Source: Halorubrum aquaticum (GTDB lineage: Archaea; Halobacteriota; Halobacteria; Halobacteriales; Haloferacaceae). Taken from it: DNA of 64,000 nt. The DNA is taken from positions 1-64,000 of the forward strand of contig NZ_FOPZ01000002.1 in NCBI RefSeq assembly GCF_900113615.1, given 5' to 3'. Shown here in pieces: positions 43,917 through 52,510 of this stretch. Made by a program: the position numbers and the translations under genes. A model generated the notes under the pieces. That model saw only the letters and a program-made list of their open reading frames with translations. It was not told where the DNA came from and made no database searches. Within the stretch, counting starts at the first letter, position 1, and every line of letters begins with the position of its first letter.

Positions 43917-44615
43917 ATGACCATACCCTCGTTCGTGATCGGGATCGCGGGGGGGACCGGCGCGGGGAAGACGACGGTCTCCCGGCTCGTCACGCAGAAC
44001 CTCGGCGACGACGTCACGCGGATCCCGCTCGACAACTACTACGAGGACCGCTCGGAACTCTCCTTCGAGGAGCGCCAGGAGGTCAACTACGACCACCCGT
44101 CCGCCTTCGAGTGGGAACTCCTCCGCGACCACCTCGAGACCCTGTTGGAGGGCCAGCCCGTCGAGATGCCCCAGTACGACTTCGAGGTCCACAACCGGAA
44201 GGACGAGCGGACCACCGTCGAGCCGACCGACGTCATCGTGCTCGAGGGGATCCTCGCGCTCCACGACGAGGCGATAAACGGGATGATGGACCTCCGGCTC
44301 TACGTCGAGACGGACGCCGACGTGCGGATCCTCCGGCGGATCAGACGCGACGTGCTCGAGCGCGGCCGCGACCTGGAGGGCGTCATCGACCAGTACCTCT
44401 CGACCGTGAAGCCGATGCACGAGCGGTTCATCGAGCCGACGAAGGGCCACGCCGACCTGATCATCCCGGAGGGGGCGAACAGCGTGGCGGTCAACCTGAT
44501 CGAGGAGAAGCTCCACGCCGAGATCGAGGGGAACGCGATGCGTAACTGGGAGCGCGGGAGCCTGGAGCGCGAACTCGCCGAGAAGCGGTCGCCCGATCTC
44601 GACGCCGACGAGTGA
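43917..44615 (+). CDS. udk: Uridine kinase
   Basis: A 232-residue pyrimidine salvage kinase that phosphorylates uridine/cytidine. The P-loop GGTGAGKTT is at residues 12-20, followed by the substrate segment PLDNYYEDRSEL and the YDHPSAFEWELL region diagnostic of uridine kinases. Possibly transcribed from a GGCTTGAAAC element upstream. Confidence 0.95.
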   Translation: MTIPSFVIGIAGGTGAGKTTVSRLVTQNLGDDVTRIPLDNYYEDRSELSFEERQEVNYDHPSAFEWELLRDHLETLLEGQPVEMPQYDFEVHNRKDERTTVEPTDVIVLEGILALHDEAINGMMDLRLYVETDADVRILRRIRRDVLERGRDLEGVIDQYLSTVKPMHERFIEPTKGHADLIIPEGANSVAVNLIEEKLHAEIEGNAMRNWERGSLERELAEKRSPDLDADE

Positions 44616-44661
44616 GACGGGCGGGCGGCTCGCGGGCTCACCGCGACCGCGCTCGTCCCGA

Positions 44662-45075
44662 TCAACCGAGCCGTTCGTCGAGGATCAGCCGGGTCTTCGT
44701 CGACTTGACGTCGTCCAGCTCGCGCGCCTGCGTGATGAGTTCGTTGACGGCCCGGGTGTCGACCGCGTCGACGACGAGGACGATGTCGTCCTCGCCGGAG
44801 ACCTGCCAGACGAAGTCGACCTCCTCCCATTCCACCATGCGCTCGCCGACGGCCGCGGTGTCGACGTTCATCTCCACGGAGATCTCGATCATCGCCTTCA
44901 CGTTGCCGGTCCGGGTGGTCACCGTGAACCGCTCGATGACCCCCTCCTCGGTCAGTCGGTCGACGCGGTTGCGGACCGTCCCCTCGGAGGTGCCGACCCG
45001 GTCGGCGATCTCGGTGTAGGGAGTTCGCGCGTCCCGTCGCAGGATCGAGAGGATCCGGCGGTCGAGGTCGTCCAT
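44662..45075 (-). CDS. Lrp/AsnC-family transcriptional regulator
   Basis: A 137-residue compact Lrp-type regulator: winged helix-turn-helix at about 1-50 (TEIADRVGTSEGTVRNRV) and a RAM effector domain at about 60-130. Its promoter-proximal DNA contains TTGCGAAGATCGTAA (45107-45121), similar to an element before carA, so autoregulation and control of carA are possible. It is convergent with udk. Confidence 0.93.
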   Translation of the reverse strand: MDDLDRRILSILRRDARTPYTEIADRVGTSEGTVRNRVDRLTEEGVIERFTVTTRTGNVKAMIEISVEMNVDTAAVGERMVEWEEVDFVWQVSGEDDIVLVVDAVDTRAVNELITQARELDDVKSTKTRLILDERLG

Positions 45076-45106
45076 ACGGCGGGAAGGGGTGGCGACGACT
45101 TACCGC

Positions 45107-45121
45107 TTGCGAAGATCGTAA
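45107..45121. promoter_or_regulatory. Candidate operator before the Lrp gene
   Basis: TTGCGAAGATCGTAA, an imperfect inverted repeat 31 bp upstream of the Lrp start. Eleven of 15 positions match the reverse complement of the element at 45802-45816. The rest of the 201-bp gap (45076-45276) shows nothing else clear. Confidence 0.35.
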
Positions 45122-45276
45122 CGGTCCTTCGAACTCCACAACGAGATGGTGTCGCGAATGCGATGTTCGTAGTCGACTCCGGCGAGACTCCACCATGAGA
45201 CGCGTTCCGACTCGAACGGGGGTCAGTACAGGGGATCGCGTACGGTCAGTCCGGTCAACCGTGTCTTTTCGGCCGA

Positions 45277-45708
45277 CTAGTCGACCGTTTTTCGACCGAT
45301 AACGGTCTGCATTCGGAGGTCATACAGGGAGAATTCAACGCTCTCGACGGCTTCATCGAACAGCCGAAACGGCTGAAACCATTCGTTGACCGTCGTCTCA
45401 TCGACGTCCGTCTTCCACTTCTGGACCGGTCCACGGATGTGAATACTCCACGACTCGCGCGTCGATGCCTCATAGCACACGAACGTGGCAGTCTCGGTCG
45501 TCTCGAGGAATCGTTCCTTTTCGCTTTCGTCGTCGGGTTCGCTCACTCGGAGGAGGAACCGATCGCCGTCGTAGTGATAGCTCAGTGGGATCGCATACGC
45601 GTCGCTGTCGTTCGCTAAGCCGAGAACACCGTGCTCCCCTGCCCGCAAACGGTCCTCGATCTCGGATTCGGTCATTCCGCCGGTGTACACGTACTCGACG
45701 TGGTCCAT
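45277..45708 (-). CDS. Pyridoxamine-5'-phosphate-oxidase-family (FMN split-barrel) protein
   Basis: A 143-residue flavin/PNPOx-fold protein. The layout (strand LGLANDSDAYAIPLSYHYDGDRF, then FVCYEASTRESWSIHIRGPV) matches the haloarchaeal pyridoxamine-oxidase-like group that binds FMN, F420 or heme. Lower GC than neighbours and AT-rich flanks hint at separate origin. The ATG at 45706-45708 replaces a TTG two codons upstream. Cofactor and substrate unknown. Confidence 0.8.
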   Translation of the reverse strand: MDHVEYVYTGGMTESEIEDRLRAGEHGVLGLANDSDAYAIPLSYHYDGDRFLLRVSEPDDESEKERFLETTETATFVCYEASTRESWSIHIRGPVQKWKTDVDETTVNEWFQPFRLFDEAVESVEFSLYDLRMQTVIGRKTVD

Positions 45709-45801
45709 ACGCAACGAAACGGTTCGGAGTACAAAACAGATAGCGTAGATCCATGATGGGTTTGTGGATCACCCTCGACTTCTCGATGCCACCGGATCCC
45801 G

Positions 45802-45842
45802 TTACGAATTTCGTAGCTCGCCTTCGAACGACGCATTTAATA
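45802..45842 (+). promoter_or_regulatory. carA promoter: operator-like repeat and TATA box
   Basis: TTTAATA at 45836-45842 lies 25-31 bp before the carA ATG (45867), predicting a leaderless transcript. Upstream, TTACGAATTTCGTAG (45802-45816) is an inverted repeat (TACGAA-T-TTCGTA), located where an activator or Lrp-type protein would bind. Confidence 0.5.
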
Positions 45843-45866
45843 CGGTTCCTCCGTACGTATCTCGTA

Positions 45867-46928
45867 ATGTCGGACGCCTACATCGCGCTGGCCGACGGAC
45901 GCGTGCTCGAAGCGCGCACCCGTGCGCCGGGGCGGACCCGTGGTGAACTCGTGTTCACGACCGCGTACACCGGCTACGAGGAATCGCTGACCGACCCCTC
46001 CTACGCCGAGCAAGTGCTGACCTTCTCGTACCCCCTGATCGGGAACTACGGCGTCCGAGCGGAGCGATTCGAGTCCGACTCCGTCCAGCCCCGCGCGGCG
46101 ATCGCCCGGGAGATGACCGACGACGTCGCCGAGTGGCTCGAGAGCGAGGGCGTCCCGGCGATCGACCACCTCGACACCCGCGAGATCGTCACCACCGTCC
46201 GCGAGGAGGGCGCGATGGCCTGCGGGATCGCCGCCGGCGAGGACGCGACCCCCGAGGACGCGATCGAGGAGATGGAGGCCTGCGAGCCGATGAGCGCGCA
46301 CGTCGACATCGGCGCGGGCGTCTCGGTCTCGGAACCGACCGTCCACGAGGGCGGCGACGAGGCGACCATCGCGCTGCTCGACTGCGGCGCGAAGGGGTCT
46401 ATCATCTCCTCGCTCACCGAGCGCGGCGCGGACGTCCACGTCCTCCCGTACGACGCGACCCCCGAGGACGTGGCGGCGGTCGAGCCCGACGTGCTGTTCG
46501 TCTCGAACGGCCCGGGTGACCCGGAGAACTTCGTCGCGGCCCAGGAGGTCGTCGACGCCTACGCGGGTGACCTGCCGATGGCCGGCATCTGCCTCGGCCA
46601 GCAGGTGATCACGAGCGCGCTCGGCGGCTCGACCGAGAAGATGTCCTTCGGCCACCGGGGCGTCAACCAGCCGGTCAAGGACCTCCGGACGGACAAGGTC
46701 GTGATGACCACCCAGAACCACGGCTACACCGTCGCCGACACCGGCCCGCTCGAGGTGACACAGGTGAACGTCAACGACGACACCGTCGAGGGACTCGACA
46801 GCGCGGAACTCGACGTCATCACCCGCCAGTACCACCCGGAGGCCAACCCCGGCCCGCACGACTCGCTCGGCTTCTTCGACGAGGTGCTGGAGCTGGCGGA
46901 GTCGCGCCAGCCGGTCGCCGCCGACTGA
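45867..46928 (+). CDS. carA: Carbamoyl phosphate synthase small subunit
   Basis: A 353-residue glutamine amidotransferase subunit that supplies ammonia to CarB for arginine and pyrimidine synthesis. The N-terminal CarA domain has FTTAYTGYEESLTDPSY; the class I amidotransferase domain has the nucleophile in GICLGQQ and the His-Glu pair in YHPEANPGPHD. No carB is found within the window downstream, so the large subunit gene lies elsewhere or upstream outside. The start is set by the TATA spacing. Confidence 0.95.
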   Translation: MSDAYIALADGRVLEARTRAPGRTRGELVFTTAYTGYEESLTDPSYAEQVLTFSYPLIGNYGVRAERFESDSVQPRAAIAREMTDDVAEWLESEGVPAIDHLDTREIVTTVREEGAMACGIAAGEDATPEDAIEEMEACEPMSAHVDIGAGVSVSEPTVHEGGDEATIALLDCGAKGSIISSLTERGADVHVLPYDATPEDVAAVEPDVLFVSNGPGDPENFVAAQEVVDAYAGDLPMAGICLGQQVITSALGGSTEKMSFGHRGVNQPVKDLRTDKVVMTTQNHGYTVADTGPLEVTQVNVNDDTVEGLDSAELDVITRQYHPEANPGPHDSLGFFDEVLELAESRQPVAAD

Positions 46929-47114
46929 TCACGGTCTCGACCCCGTCTTTCCGACTCGATCGACCGGACTCGACCCGCCGAGATCCGACCCCGCATCCAC
47001 CCCACCGTTGGAGTACCAGTCCTCCACCGACGCTCCGCTCGTCCGTAGTACGTACCGTCGCTCCGTTCGGCCGCTTCCGGCGGCGTTTTCACCCGTGGCC
47101 TCCCAGGGATCCCC

Positions 47115-48086
47115 ATGACACGCGAGGTCCTCCTCACCAACGACGACGGGATCGATGCGGCCGGGATCCGGGCGCTCTTGGAGGCGCTCTCCGCGGAGTA
47201 CGACGTGACCGTCGTCGCGCCGGCGACGAACCAGTCGGGCGTGGGCGGGAACCGGTCGTGGTGGGAGACCACCGTCGAGTACACCGAGCGCGACCTCGGC
47301 TACGCGGTCGAGGGGACGCCCGCCGACTGCGTCGCCGTCGCGGAAGTCGCGCTCGAGTTGGAGCCCGAAGTCGTCGTCTCCGGCTGTAATCACGGCCCGA
47401 ACATCGGCGCGCACGTCCTCGGACAGTCGGGGACCGTCGGCGCGGCGATGGAGGCGGCGTTCCTCGGGACGCCCGCGATCGCGGTCTCGCTGTACGACCG
47501 CGGTAATCTCCCGATCCCGCCGACGGTCACTCACGACGACTTCGCGCTCGCGGGCCGGGTCGCACGCGACCTCGTCACCCGCGTCGACGACGAGGGGCGG
47601 CTTCCCTTCGGCGCGGACGTGCTCAACGTCAACGTCCCCGCCGCGGACGACGAGGCCGCCGCCGACCCGACCTACCGGGTGACCGAACCCGCCCGCGGCT
47701 TCGACGTGATCGAGTTCCATCCCGGAACGGACGCGGCGGGAGGTGACGCGGCGGACGAAGGGAGCACGGGTGAAAACGGGACCGGCGGCGGCGACGCGAG
47801 CGGGACCGCCGGCGACGGCGACCCCGGCGGTGACGCCTCCGGATTCGACGAGCGGCGCGGCGAGATGGGAATGGAACTGCGCGACCGCTTCTGGCGGGAG
47901 TTCCTCCGGGGCGACGTGGCCGACGACCCGGGCTCCGACCGGCGCGCGACGGTCGAGGGCGAGGTGAGCGTCTCGCCGCTGTCCTCGTCGCGGTCGGTCG
48001 CGGGCGACCGGGTCGGCGAGACGTTCGACGTCGCGGGCGAAACGCTCGAGATCGACGACGGAACGCTCGAGGCCGCCGGCGAGTAG
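47115..48086 (+). CDS. surE: 5'/3'-nucleotidase SurE
   Basis: A 323-residue survival-protein E phosphatase acting on nucleoside monophosphates. The metal site starts at LTNDDGIDAAG, with N39-like NQSG and GCNHGPNIG completing it. A Gly/Asp/Thr-rich insert of about 45 residues (roughly 212-250) splits the C-terminal strand region, unusual in length. 186 bp of plain sequence separates it from carA. Confidence 0.92.
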   Translation: MTREVLLTNDDGIDAAGIRALLEALSAEYDVTVVAPATNQSGVGGNRSWWETTVEYTERDLGYAVEGTPADCVAVAEVALELEPEVVVSGCNHGPNIGAHVLGQSGTVGAAMEAAFLGTPAIAVSLYDRGNLPIPPTVTHDDFALAGRVARDLVTRVDDEGRLPFGADVLNVNVPAADDEAAADPTYRVTEPARGFDVIEFHPGTDAAGGDAADEGSTGENGTGGGDASGTAGDGDPGGDASGFDERRGEMGMELRDRFWREFLRGDVADDPGSDRRATVEGEVSVSPLSSSRSVAGDRVGETFDVAGETLEIDDGTLEAAGE

Positions 48087-48088
48087 GC

Positions 48089-48319
48089 CTACCGGAGCCG
48101 TCGGGAGCTGTCGGTGAACTCCGCGGCCAGCCGGCTCAGATACCAGACGACGAGCAGCCCGAGGAGGAGCCCGCCGACCGCGGCGATCGCGAGCTGGGTC
48201 GGCGTCGGGTCCCCGATCATGGCGATGAGCGGCGGCGAGACGGCCACCAGCAACAGGAACCCGATCTTCACCTTCCGATTGCCGGCGTCGCGTTCCTCCC
48301 GCGACATCGGCTCTACCAT
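48089..48319 (-). CDS. Two-helix hypothetical membrane protein
   Basis: A 76-residue protein: a charged start (MSREERDAGNRKVK), two hydrophobic helices (about 18-36 and 42-62) and a basic tail. The ATG at 48317-48319 or the one four codons later could start it. Convergent with surE with 2 bp between. Function unknown. Confidence 0.65.
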   Translation of the reverse strand: MVEPMSREERDAGNRKVKIGFLLLVAVSPPLIAMIGDPTPTQLAIAAVGGLLLGLLVVWYLSRLAAEFTDSSRRLR

Positions 48320-48475
48320 CCCGTCCCCCCGGGGCGTGTGCGCCCCGATCCGAACCCTCGCGTCTCCATACCCGTTCCACGTCCCGGGCCGATATAATCC
48401 CGCTGACCGAACGCGGTCGGCCGCCGGTCGATCGACGGTCGACGACCCTGGCGGATCCGGCCGGTAGTCGATGGT

Positions 48476-48535
48476 TAATATATAAATCTCGCGACCGTTC
48501 ACGCCCGTCAGCCCGTCTCGACGGCGTGAACGGTC
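48476..48535. promoter_or_regulatory. Strong TATA with a 13-bp perfect inverted repeat
   Basis: TTAATATATAAATC (about 48475-48488) is the strongest AT-rich box in the area and is nearly symmetric, so it could serve both strands. It is followed by GACCGTTCACGCC (48493-48505) and GGCGTGAACGGTC (48523-48535), a perfect 13-bp inverted repeat around a 17-nt spacer. For plus-strand transcription starting near 48508 the arms straddle the start site; if it starts earlier, an RNA hairpin would form in a ~200-nt leader of gltX. The 386-bp gap 48320-48705 holds no gene. Confidence 0.5.
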
Positions 48536-48705
48536 TCGACGGTTTATCCCCGCGCGTCTCCGACGTGTCGACGCCCCTACCCGCGGCCCCGACGGCGGGA
48601 CGGGAGCGGGCGGGTCGCCGGCCTCTCGCCGACGCGATCCGCGTCTCCCGCCGTGACGCCGACGGTTTCGCGGCGTTTTTGAGTCGACCCCCACAACCCG
48701 ACGGT

Positions 48706-50478
48706 ATGGACGACGAACTCCGCGAGCGGGTCGAGGCGGCCGGCGAGGCGGCCGCGCTCTTCAACGCGCTCAAACACGGCAGCGACCCCGACGTGGGCGC
48801 GATCATGGGCCCGCTGATGGGCGAGAACCCCGAGTTCCGCCCCCACGGCGACGAGATCCCGGGCGTGATCGCGCCGATCGTGGCCGAGGTCGGCCGGATG
48901 GACGAGACGGAGCGGCGCGACCGGCTCGAGACGCTCGCGCCCGAACGGCTCGCGGAGCTCGAGGCCGACGACGAGGAGGACGACCGCGTCCTCCCCGACC
49001 TGCCGAACGCCGAGGCGGGCGCGGTCGTGATGCGCGCCGCGCCGAACCCCAACGGCCCCTGGCACATCGGGCACGCCCGGATGCCCGCGGTGATCGGGAC
49101 GTACAAGGAGCGCTACGACGGCGAGTTCATCTGCCGGTTCGACGACACCGACCCCGAGACGAAACGGCCAGACCTCGACGCCTACGACGCGATCCTCGAG
49201 GACATCGAGTACCTCGGCTTCGAGGCCGATCGCGTCCTGCGGGCGTCCGACCGCCTCGAGACCTACTACGAGCACGCCCGCGAGCTGATCGACCGCGGCG
49301 GGGCCTACACCTGCTCGTGTTCCGGCGAGGCGTTCTCGGAGCTGAAGAACGACGGCGAGCCCTGTCCACACCGCGGGAAGGACGCGGAGACCGTCCGCGA
49401 GGAGTTCGAGGCGATGGTCGACGGTGAGTACGACTCCGGCGAGATGGTCCTCCGCGTGCGGACCGACATCGACCACAAGAACCCGGCGCTGCGCGACTGG
49501 GTCGCGTTCCGGATGATCGACACGCCACACCCCCGCGAGGCGGCGGCAGAGTACCGCTGTTGGCCCATGCTCGACTTCCAGTCGGGCGTCGACGACCACC
49601 TCACCGGGGTCACCCACATCATCCGCGGCATCGACCTCCAGGACTCCGCGAAGCGCCAGCGGTTCGTCTACGACTACTTCGACTGGGAGTACCCCGAAGT
49701 CCTCCACTGGGGACACGTCCAGCTCGACGAGTACGACGTGAGCCTCTCGACGTCGACGATCAAGGAGCTCATCGAGGCGGGCGATCTGACGGGGTGGGAC
49801 GACCCGCGCGCGCCGACGATCCGGTCGGTCCGCCGACGCGGGATCCGCGGCGAGGCGCTCGTCGAGTCGATGACCGCACTCGGGATGTCGACCTCCGACG
49901 TGGACCTCGCGATGTCCTCGGTGTACGCGAACAACCGCGACCTCGTCGACGACGGGGCCGACCGGTTCTTCCTCGTGCGCGACCGCGCGGACGACCCGGC
50001 CGTCGAGCTACCGGTCGTCGACGGCGACGCGCCCGCGCCGGCCGCCGGCCGCCCCGCGCGACACCCCGACCACCCCGACCGCGGCGACCGGACGATCCCG
50101 GCCGGCCGGGTCCGTCTCGAGACCTCGGACCTCCCGCCGGCCGGCGAGCGCGTCTGGCTCAAGGGGTACGGCTGCGTGCGCCGCGCCGAGGAGGAACTCC
50201 TCTACGTCGACGCCGACATCGACGTGGTCCGGGACGGCGACGTCGACGTGGTCCACTGGGTCCCCGCGGCGGAGTCGCTCGAGACGCTCCTCCGCACCGT
50301 CGACGGCGACGTGCGCGGGTACGCCGAACCGGAGATCGCGGACGCCGCCGTCGACGACGTGGTCCAGTTCGAGCGGATCGGCTTCGCCCGGCTGGACTCC
50401 TTCGATCCCGAGGGGACCGACGAGCCGGACGGGCCGACCGGCGAGGAGGACCTCGTGGCGTACTACGCGCATCCCTGA
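48706..50478 (+). CDS. gltX: Glutamyl-tRNA synthetase
   Basis: A 590-residue archaeal-type (non-discriminating class) class I synthetase charging tRNA-Glu and, in organisms with GatDE/GatCAB, tRNA-Gln. The HIGH motif appears as PNGPWHIGHARMP and the KMSKS equivalent as DVSLSTSTIKE; the C-terminal beta-barrel anticodon domain runs from about 430. The ATG at 48706 fits the family start; an upstream open frame is low-complexity. Confidence 0.96.
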   Translation: MDDELRERVEAAGEAAALFNALKHGSDPDVGAIMGPLMGENPEFRPHGDEIPGVIAPIVAEVGRMDETERRDRLETLAPERLAELEADDEEDDRVLPDLPNAEAGAVVMRAAPNPNGPWHIGHARMPAVIGTYKERYDGEFICRFDDTDPETKRPDLDAYDAILEDIEYLGFEADRVLRASDRLETYYEHARELIDRGGAYTCSCSGEAFSELKNDGEPCPHRGKDAETVREEFEAMVDGEYDSGEMVLRVRTDIDHKNPALRDWVAFRMIDTPHPREAAAEYRCWPMLDFQSGVDDHLTGVTHIIRGIDLQDSAKRQRFVYDYFDWEYPEVLHWGHVQLDEYDVSLSTSTIKELIEAGDLTGWDDPRAPTIRSVRRRGIRGEALVESMTALGMSTSDVDLAMSSVYANNRDLVDDGADRFFLVRDRADDPAVELPVVDGDAPAPAAGRPARHPDHPDRGDRTIPAGRVRLETSDLPPAGERVWLKGYGCVRRAEEELLYVDADIDVVRDGDVDVVHWVPAAESLETLLRTVDGDVRGYAEPEIADAAVDDVVQFERIGFARLDSFDPEGTDEPDGPTGEEDLVAYYAHP

Positions 50479-50532
50479 GCGGGCGCCTCCGACCGGAACG
50501 GGACGTCCGCCGATCCGCGTCGCGGTGTTTAA

Positions 50533-50889
<357 letters not shown>

Positions 50890-50971
50890 GGCCCGCGCGT
50901 TTCACGCTTCTCCGCCCGCGACGCCGCTCCGTCCCCGGAGGTTACAAGGCGCCCGGCCGGGAGTGGTGCGT

Positions 50972-52336
50972 ATGTTCGGAACCAGCGGGATCCGCGGGCG
51001 GGTCGGCGAGGCCGTCACCGCCTCCGTCGCGCTCGACGTGGGGCGTGCGGTCGGCACCGAAACGGACCGAGTGGTGGTGGGTCGCGACGCCAGGCGGACG
51101 GGCGAGACGCTCCGTGACGCGTTGGTCGCCGGACTCCGCGAGACCGGCGCGGACGTGGTCGACGCCGGCCGCGCGGCGACCCCGACGGTCGCGCGAGCCA
51201 TCGGAACGCGGGACGCGGACGCCGGGGTGGTCGTGACCGCCTCGCACAACCCGGCCCCCGACAACGGGCTCAAGCTGTGGACTCCCTCGGGTCAGGCGTA
51301 TCCGCCGTCCCGGCAGGACGTCATCGAGGAGCGGATCCGCGAGGAGGCGTTCGACCTCGCGGACTGGAAGGGACAGGGCGAGTACGAGCGCTGGGACGGC
51401 GCGACGGACCGCCACCGCGACGCGCTGGTGGCAGCGGGCGAGCGCGCGGCGACGGGGACGGCCGGGGTCTCCGGTTCCGGTCCCCTCGCCGACCTCTCCG
51501 TCGTCGTCGACGTGGGCAACGGGATGGGCGGGGTGACCGCCGACGCGCTCCACAGGTTGGGCGCAGCCGTCGAGACGCTCAACGCGACGCCCGACGGCCG
51601 GTTTCCCGCCCGCCCGAGCGAGCCGACCGCCGAGAACTGTACGACGCTCGCCGCCACCGTCGGGGCGGTCGACGTCGACCTCGGGATCGCCCACGACGGC
51701 GACGCCGACCGCATGATGGCGGTCACGGACGAGGGCGAGTTCGTTCCCGGCGACCTGCTCCTCGCCGTCTTCGGCCGGGCGGCGGCCGCCGAGGGTGACC
51801 GCGTCGCCGCGCCGGTGGACACGAGCCTCGCGGCCGCCGACGCGCTCGCCGCGGTCGGTGCCGAACTCGTCTACACGCGCGTCGGCGACGTGTACGTGGC
51901 CGAACGCGCCGCGGAGGAGGGCGTCGCCTTCGGCGGCGAGCCCTCCGGCGCGTGGATCTTTCCCGAGGAGACGCTGTGTCCGGACGGGCCGCTCGCGGCG
52001 GTCAGACTCGCCGCGCTCGCCGCGTCGACCCCGCTCTCGGAGCGTGTCTCGGCGATAGACCGCTACCCGATCCGGCGGCGCTCGGTCGAGACCGACCACA
52101 AGGCCGCCGCGATGGAACTGATCGAGGAGCGCGTGACCGACGAGTTCGCCGACGCCTCCACGCTCGACGGCGTTCGCGTCGACACCGACGAGGGATGGTT
52201 CCTCCTGCGGGCCTCCGGGACGGAGCCGCTGATCCGGATCACGGCGGAGGCGCGCGAGGCCGACGCCGCGGACCGGCTGCTCGACCGCGCGAGCGGGATC
52301 GTCGAGCGCGCGCTCGACGAGGCGGGCGGAGGGTGA
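50972..52336 (+). CDS. glmM: Phosphohexomutase, phosphoglucosamine-mutase-like
   Basis: A 454-residue alpha-D-phosphohexomutase with four domains. The phosphoserine loop TASHNPAPDNGLK, the metal loop DGDADRM, the sugar-binding GGEPSGAW and the phosphate loop LRASGTEPLIRI are all present. Archaeal members convert glucosamine-6-P to glucosamine-1-P, or act on mannose/glucose phosphates. The GlmU-like gene follows, supporting amino-sugar nucleotide synthesis. The ATG at 50972 matches the FGTSGIRG start of the family. Confidence 0.9.
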   Translation: MFGTSGIRGRVGEAVTASVALDVGRAVGTETDRVVVGRDARRTGETLRDALVAGLRETGADVVDAGRAATPTVARAIGTRDADAGVVVTASHNPAPDNGLKLWTPSGQAYPPSRQDVIEERIREEAFDLADWKGQGEYERWDGATDRHRDALVAAGERAATGTAGVSGSGPLADLSVVVDVGNGMGGVTADALHRLGAAVETLNATPDGRFPARPSEPTAENCTTLAATVGAVDVDLGIAHDGDADRMMAVTDEGEFVPGDLLLAVFGRAAAAEGDRVAAPVDTSLAAADALAAVGAELVYTRVGDVYVAERAAEEGVAFGGEPSGAWIFPEETLCPDGPLAAVRLAALAASTPLSERVSAIDRYPIRRRSVETDHKAAAMELIEERVTDEFADASTLDGVRVDTDEGWFLLRASGTEPLIRITAEAREADAADRLLDRASGIVERALDEAGGG

Positions 52337-52388
52337 GCCGAGCGAGGAGATACGGGCCGAGCGAGGAGATGCCGGCCGAGCGAGGAGA
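52337..52388. repeat. Three 19-bp-period tandem repeats after glmM
   Basis: GCCGAGCGAGGAGA occurs at 52337, 52356 and 52375, spaced exactly 19 bp, immediately after the glmM stop, with a weaker fourth unit following. The period equals that of the repeats at 4876-4932, though the sequence differs. Confidence 0.85.
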
Positions 52389-52510
52389 CGACGGACTGAA
52401 CGAGGGGAGGGCGGACGCGGAGTAGCCGGCGGATAACCGGGAGCCGACGACGCCGCCCGAGTGACGTAGCGTCGCAATACCTTTCCCGGAGTCCGGCGAC
52501 GTGCGGGTAT

